A DNA stretch of 64,000 nt from Rotaria sordida (lineage: Eukaryota > Rotifera > Eurotatoria > Philodinida > Philodinidae): positions 1-64,000 of the forward strand of contig CAJNOL010001403.1 in the NCBI GenBank assembly GCA_905250125.1. The letters are read 5' to 3'. The translations under genes were made by a program, and so were the position numbers. Below are positions 62,701 to 64,000 of the stretch, piece after piece. How positions within the stretch are numbered: position 1 is the first letter of the stretch; the number at the start of each line of letters is the position of its first letter. The notes beneath the pieces are model-generated. The model was not told the origin of the DNA and did no database searches. It saw only the letters and a list, made by a program, of their open reading frames with translations.

Positions 62701-62994
62701 TATCATCGTCAAATATGATTCTATCAATTTAATGATCTTCTTACATTTTATCTTCATTCGAGCTTTATATCTAATTTACCTAATATCTTCATTTGTTGTC
62801 AAATGATGACAATTAAATCCTTTGATATCATCTGGTGAACAATCAATATCACAACAACATGATACATCACATAAACCATAGTTTAAATTACATGAACATA
62901 TTTCAGTACCAGTATTTATTGGATTAACTGCTAGATTTTGACATTGAATATTTTGAATAAATAATAGAAACCATAAAGTAATAAGTATAAACAT
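56736..62994 (-). CDS. TCTN: Tectonic-family ciliary transition-zone protein
   Basis: About twelve exons encode some 580 residues, from MFILITLWFLLFIQNIQC (signal peptide) to a hydrophobic tail FNFLIIFVFILM. The mature N-terminus has the tectonic Cys box CSCNLNYGLCDVSCCCDIDC (62890-62830). Later blocks fit the tectonic domain: SIFRYISTTNITSYYALP (about 60450-60395), FICCNGPSTPS, NPGYIQGAPIIAGTSNGSYI, RIPIRFGENVQSMC, and near the end PGDFFYPF. Tectonics sit in the MKS complex at the transition zone and control ciliary membrane content and Hedgehog signalling. A 19-nt microexon is inferred at 60098-60116. The junction between exon 1 (ending phase 2 at about 62782) and the next recognised exon (about 62220-62370) does not phase, so a small exon is probably missing there. 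Introns carry a hAT-like element and a long inverted repeat. The start lies 134 bp after the IFT20 stop. Confidence 0.85.
58441..59325. repeat. Long inverted repeat in tectonic intron
   Basis: The arms at 58441-58602 and 59172-59325 are strongly alike: TAGGTGCCTTTCAATTTTCA faces TGAAAATTGAAAGGTACCTA, and CATAGGCCTAGGATATTT faces AAATATCCTAGGCCTATG. The interior 58575-58830 resembles the interior of the OPA1 intron element 5705-6342, so the two are related or one contains the other. There is no transposase frame. It fills much of a 1.5-kb intron (about 57940-59430). Confidence 0.75.
60816..61892. mobile_element. Non-autonomous hAT-like transposon in tectonic intron
   Basis: The 1077-bp element begins TAGTGACCGGCGTGAC (60816) and ends GTCACGCCGGACACTA (61892), mirror images apart from one base. 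It is flanked by the identical octamer GTTTCGAC (60808-60815, 61893-61900). TAGTG termini and an 8-bp duplication fit the hAT superfamily. Subterminal regions are dense in GTCACGGT/ACCGTGAC words. The middle is rich in GGATCCT/AAGATCT words. No transposase frame is seen. It lies in the intron between tectonic exons ending about 62010 and starting about 60455, and does not touch coding sequence. Confidence 0.85.
62500..62665. repeat. Dispersed repeat family B, copy in first tectonic intron
   Basis: It contains GAAGTGTATCCCAAAATAC, then AGAGCAGCAACATTGTATTTC and TTTTAATCTCACAAAG (each shown in short form), aligned with 40685-40805. The repeat sits in the intron where one small tectonic exon seems to be missing. 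Confidence 0.6.
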
Positions 62995-63127
62995 CTAAAA
63001 TTTATTTTTGTAATAAACAAACATATAGAGAAAAAGAAAAATTTATTGAAAAAAAAATATTTTATTTATGCTCTAAAATAAAAAGAAAAACTATTTAGAT
63101 GATGAAGAATAAGAAAAAAAGAAAGAT

Positions 63128-63893
63128 TTATACATACGCTTTTAATGAAAGTTGTTCCATTTTTTCACTTTGTTCACGTTCAGTTTTTTGTAATGATTCA
63201 TATTCAACTCGAAGTCTATATTAAATACAAAATAATTCAATTAATTATAAGAAAAAAAAGATATTGATATATACCGATCAAGTTCAATCATTTTTTCTTT
63301 AATTAATGATTGTAATTGTTGTTTTTCAAATTCTCGATATTTAGCCGACGATTTTAACATATTCTTGGCTCCAATCGACTAAAATTTAAAAATACAAGAT
63401 TTATAGAAAATGAATGCATTTCACTTATGAATTTTCTTAAATAAATGAAGGAAAAAAACTGTTTATCGGAATAGTATCAATTAACTGAATGGAAAGAATT
63501 TGTGAAATAAACTTACTTTAAGTCTTGCTATTTCGACTTGTTTTGAATAATCTTCAGTTTTTTCAATTAATGTATCAACAATTTTTTTGAATTCAAGTAC
63601 ATCTTAATAAATAATTTGAAAATGAATATTAAATGAAAAATTAAATAAATTTACTATCAATAAAATCTTTGCATTCATCACGTAATTCAGCCGAATCAGT
63701 TACTCTTTCCGGATCAATTAAACGAATTTTATTTTCATCATCAATAAATAAACCAAAATTAGAAAGTGCTTCTTCAACCATTTTATTACTTATAAAGATT
63801 AATCAATCTCGCCTTTCTTTTTTTTGTCTTAAATGAAAATCCAACATACCATTGAGAAATTCCGAATACTTCTAGTTGTTTAGCAACTGTCAT
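63128..63893 (-). CDS. IFT20: IFT20, intraflagellar transport complex B subunit
   Basis: Five exons (63893-63850, 63788-63655, 63602-63517, 63378-63275, 63215-63128) join in frame to 151 residues. The core matches IFT20: KIRLIDPERVTDSAELRDEC then KDF, KKIVDTLIEKTEDYSKQ, SIGAKNMLKSSAKYREFEKQ and DRLRVEYESLQKTEREQSEK. It is almost all coiled coil, as expected. IFT20 moves between the Golgi and cilium and links membrane-protein cargo to the IFT-B complex. The usual length is about 130; the extra 18 or so N-terminal residues come from the first exon (MTVAKQLEVFGISQ). A start at Met 63781 in exon 2 would give the usual length and may be the true one. The downstream neighbour on the same strand is the tectonic gene. 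Confidence 0.92.
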
Positions 63894-64000
63894 ATGGTAT
63901 CATTTGGTTTTTGAAGTGATTATAATCGATCAGAATTTGTTCAACGAGAAAAAAAATAAAATATTTTCACGAACACTAAATATTGATTTGAGACTTTATA
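63894..64000. promoter_or_regulatory. Upstream flank of IFT20
   Basis: The last 107 bases of the window lie 5' of the IFT20 start on the minus strand and should carry its 5' UTR or proximal promoter. I do not see a clear TATA box, RFX X-box or spliced-leader acceptor with certainty. Confidence 0.25.

Overview
This is a eukaryotic, metazoan nuclear window. It is strongly AT-rich, with short GT-AG introns of about 50-70 bp in most genes, plus some long introns filled with mobile-element debris. The protein set is animal: an OPA1 dynamin, IFT20, a tectonic, an ankyrin/TRP-type channel and a nuclear receptor relic. Very short introns, dense small elements and the flavour of the proteins suggest a rotifer, perhaps a bdelloid, but no base in the window proves that. 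Two runs of N (31599-31698 and 43714-43723) mark assembly gaps.

Layout. 1-134: last codons of a plus-strand gene. 3000-9345 (minus): complete many-exon OPA1 gene, with two introns enlarged by inverted-repeat elements. 11208-12312 (plus): a seven-exon gene for a helical protein that I do not recognise. 12540-16780: a block of decayed genes, first a NOC2-like nucleolar protein, then a nuclear receptor that has lost zinc ligands and gained stops. 17371-20283: a hAT-like element with a perfect 8-bp target duplication, repeat remnants, and a foldback element flanked by TA. 22236-22710 (plus): a three-exon PLAC8-family gene. 22711-29242: no gene found. 29243-42309 (plus): a large ankyrin-repeat ion channel whose introns are full of foldback elements. 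46827-47267 (plus): an orphan ORF. 47360-48264 (minus): an endonuclease/exonuclease/phosphatase-fold enzyme. 48997-50598 (minus): a six-exon gene for a disordered orphan protein. 52719-55835 (plus): a leucine-rich-repeat protein of the ribonuclease-inhibitor type (LRRC74-like). 56736-62994 (minus): a tectonic gene, its introns invaded by a hAT-like element and a long inverted repeat. 63128-63893 (minus): IFT20, ending 134 bp upstream of the tectonic start.

Functional links. IFT20 and tectonic both serve cilia (intraflagellar transport and the transition zone), lie head-to-tail and nearly touch, so they may be co-transcribed. The other intact genes look unrelated: mitochondrial fusion, ion channel, nuclease-fold enzyme, LRR adaptor. 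The second theme is non-autonomous DNA transposons: at least two hAT-like elements with exact 8-bp duplications, three TA-flanked foldback elements, and two dispersed repeat families with four or five copies each, many of them inside introns. I saw no CRISPR array, tRNA, rRNA or operon-type bacterial DNA, and no clearly new enzymatic system. The most unusual protein is the channel, with a Cys cluster before the membrane domain and a very long S2-S3 loop.
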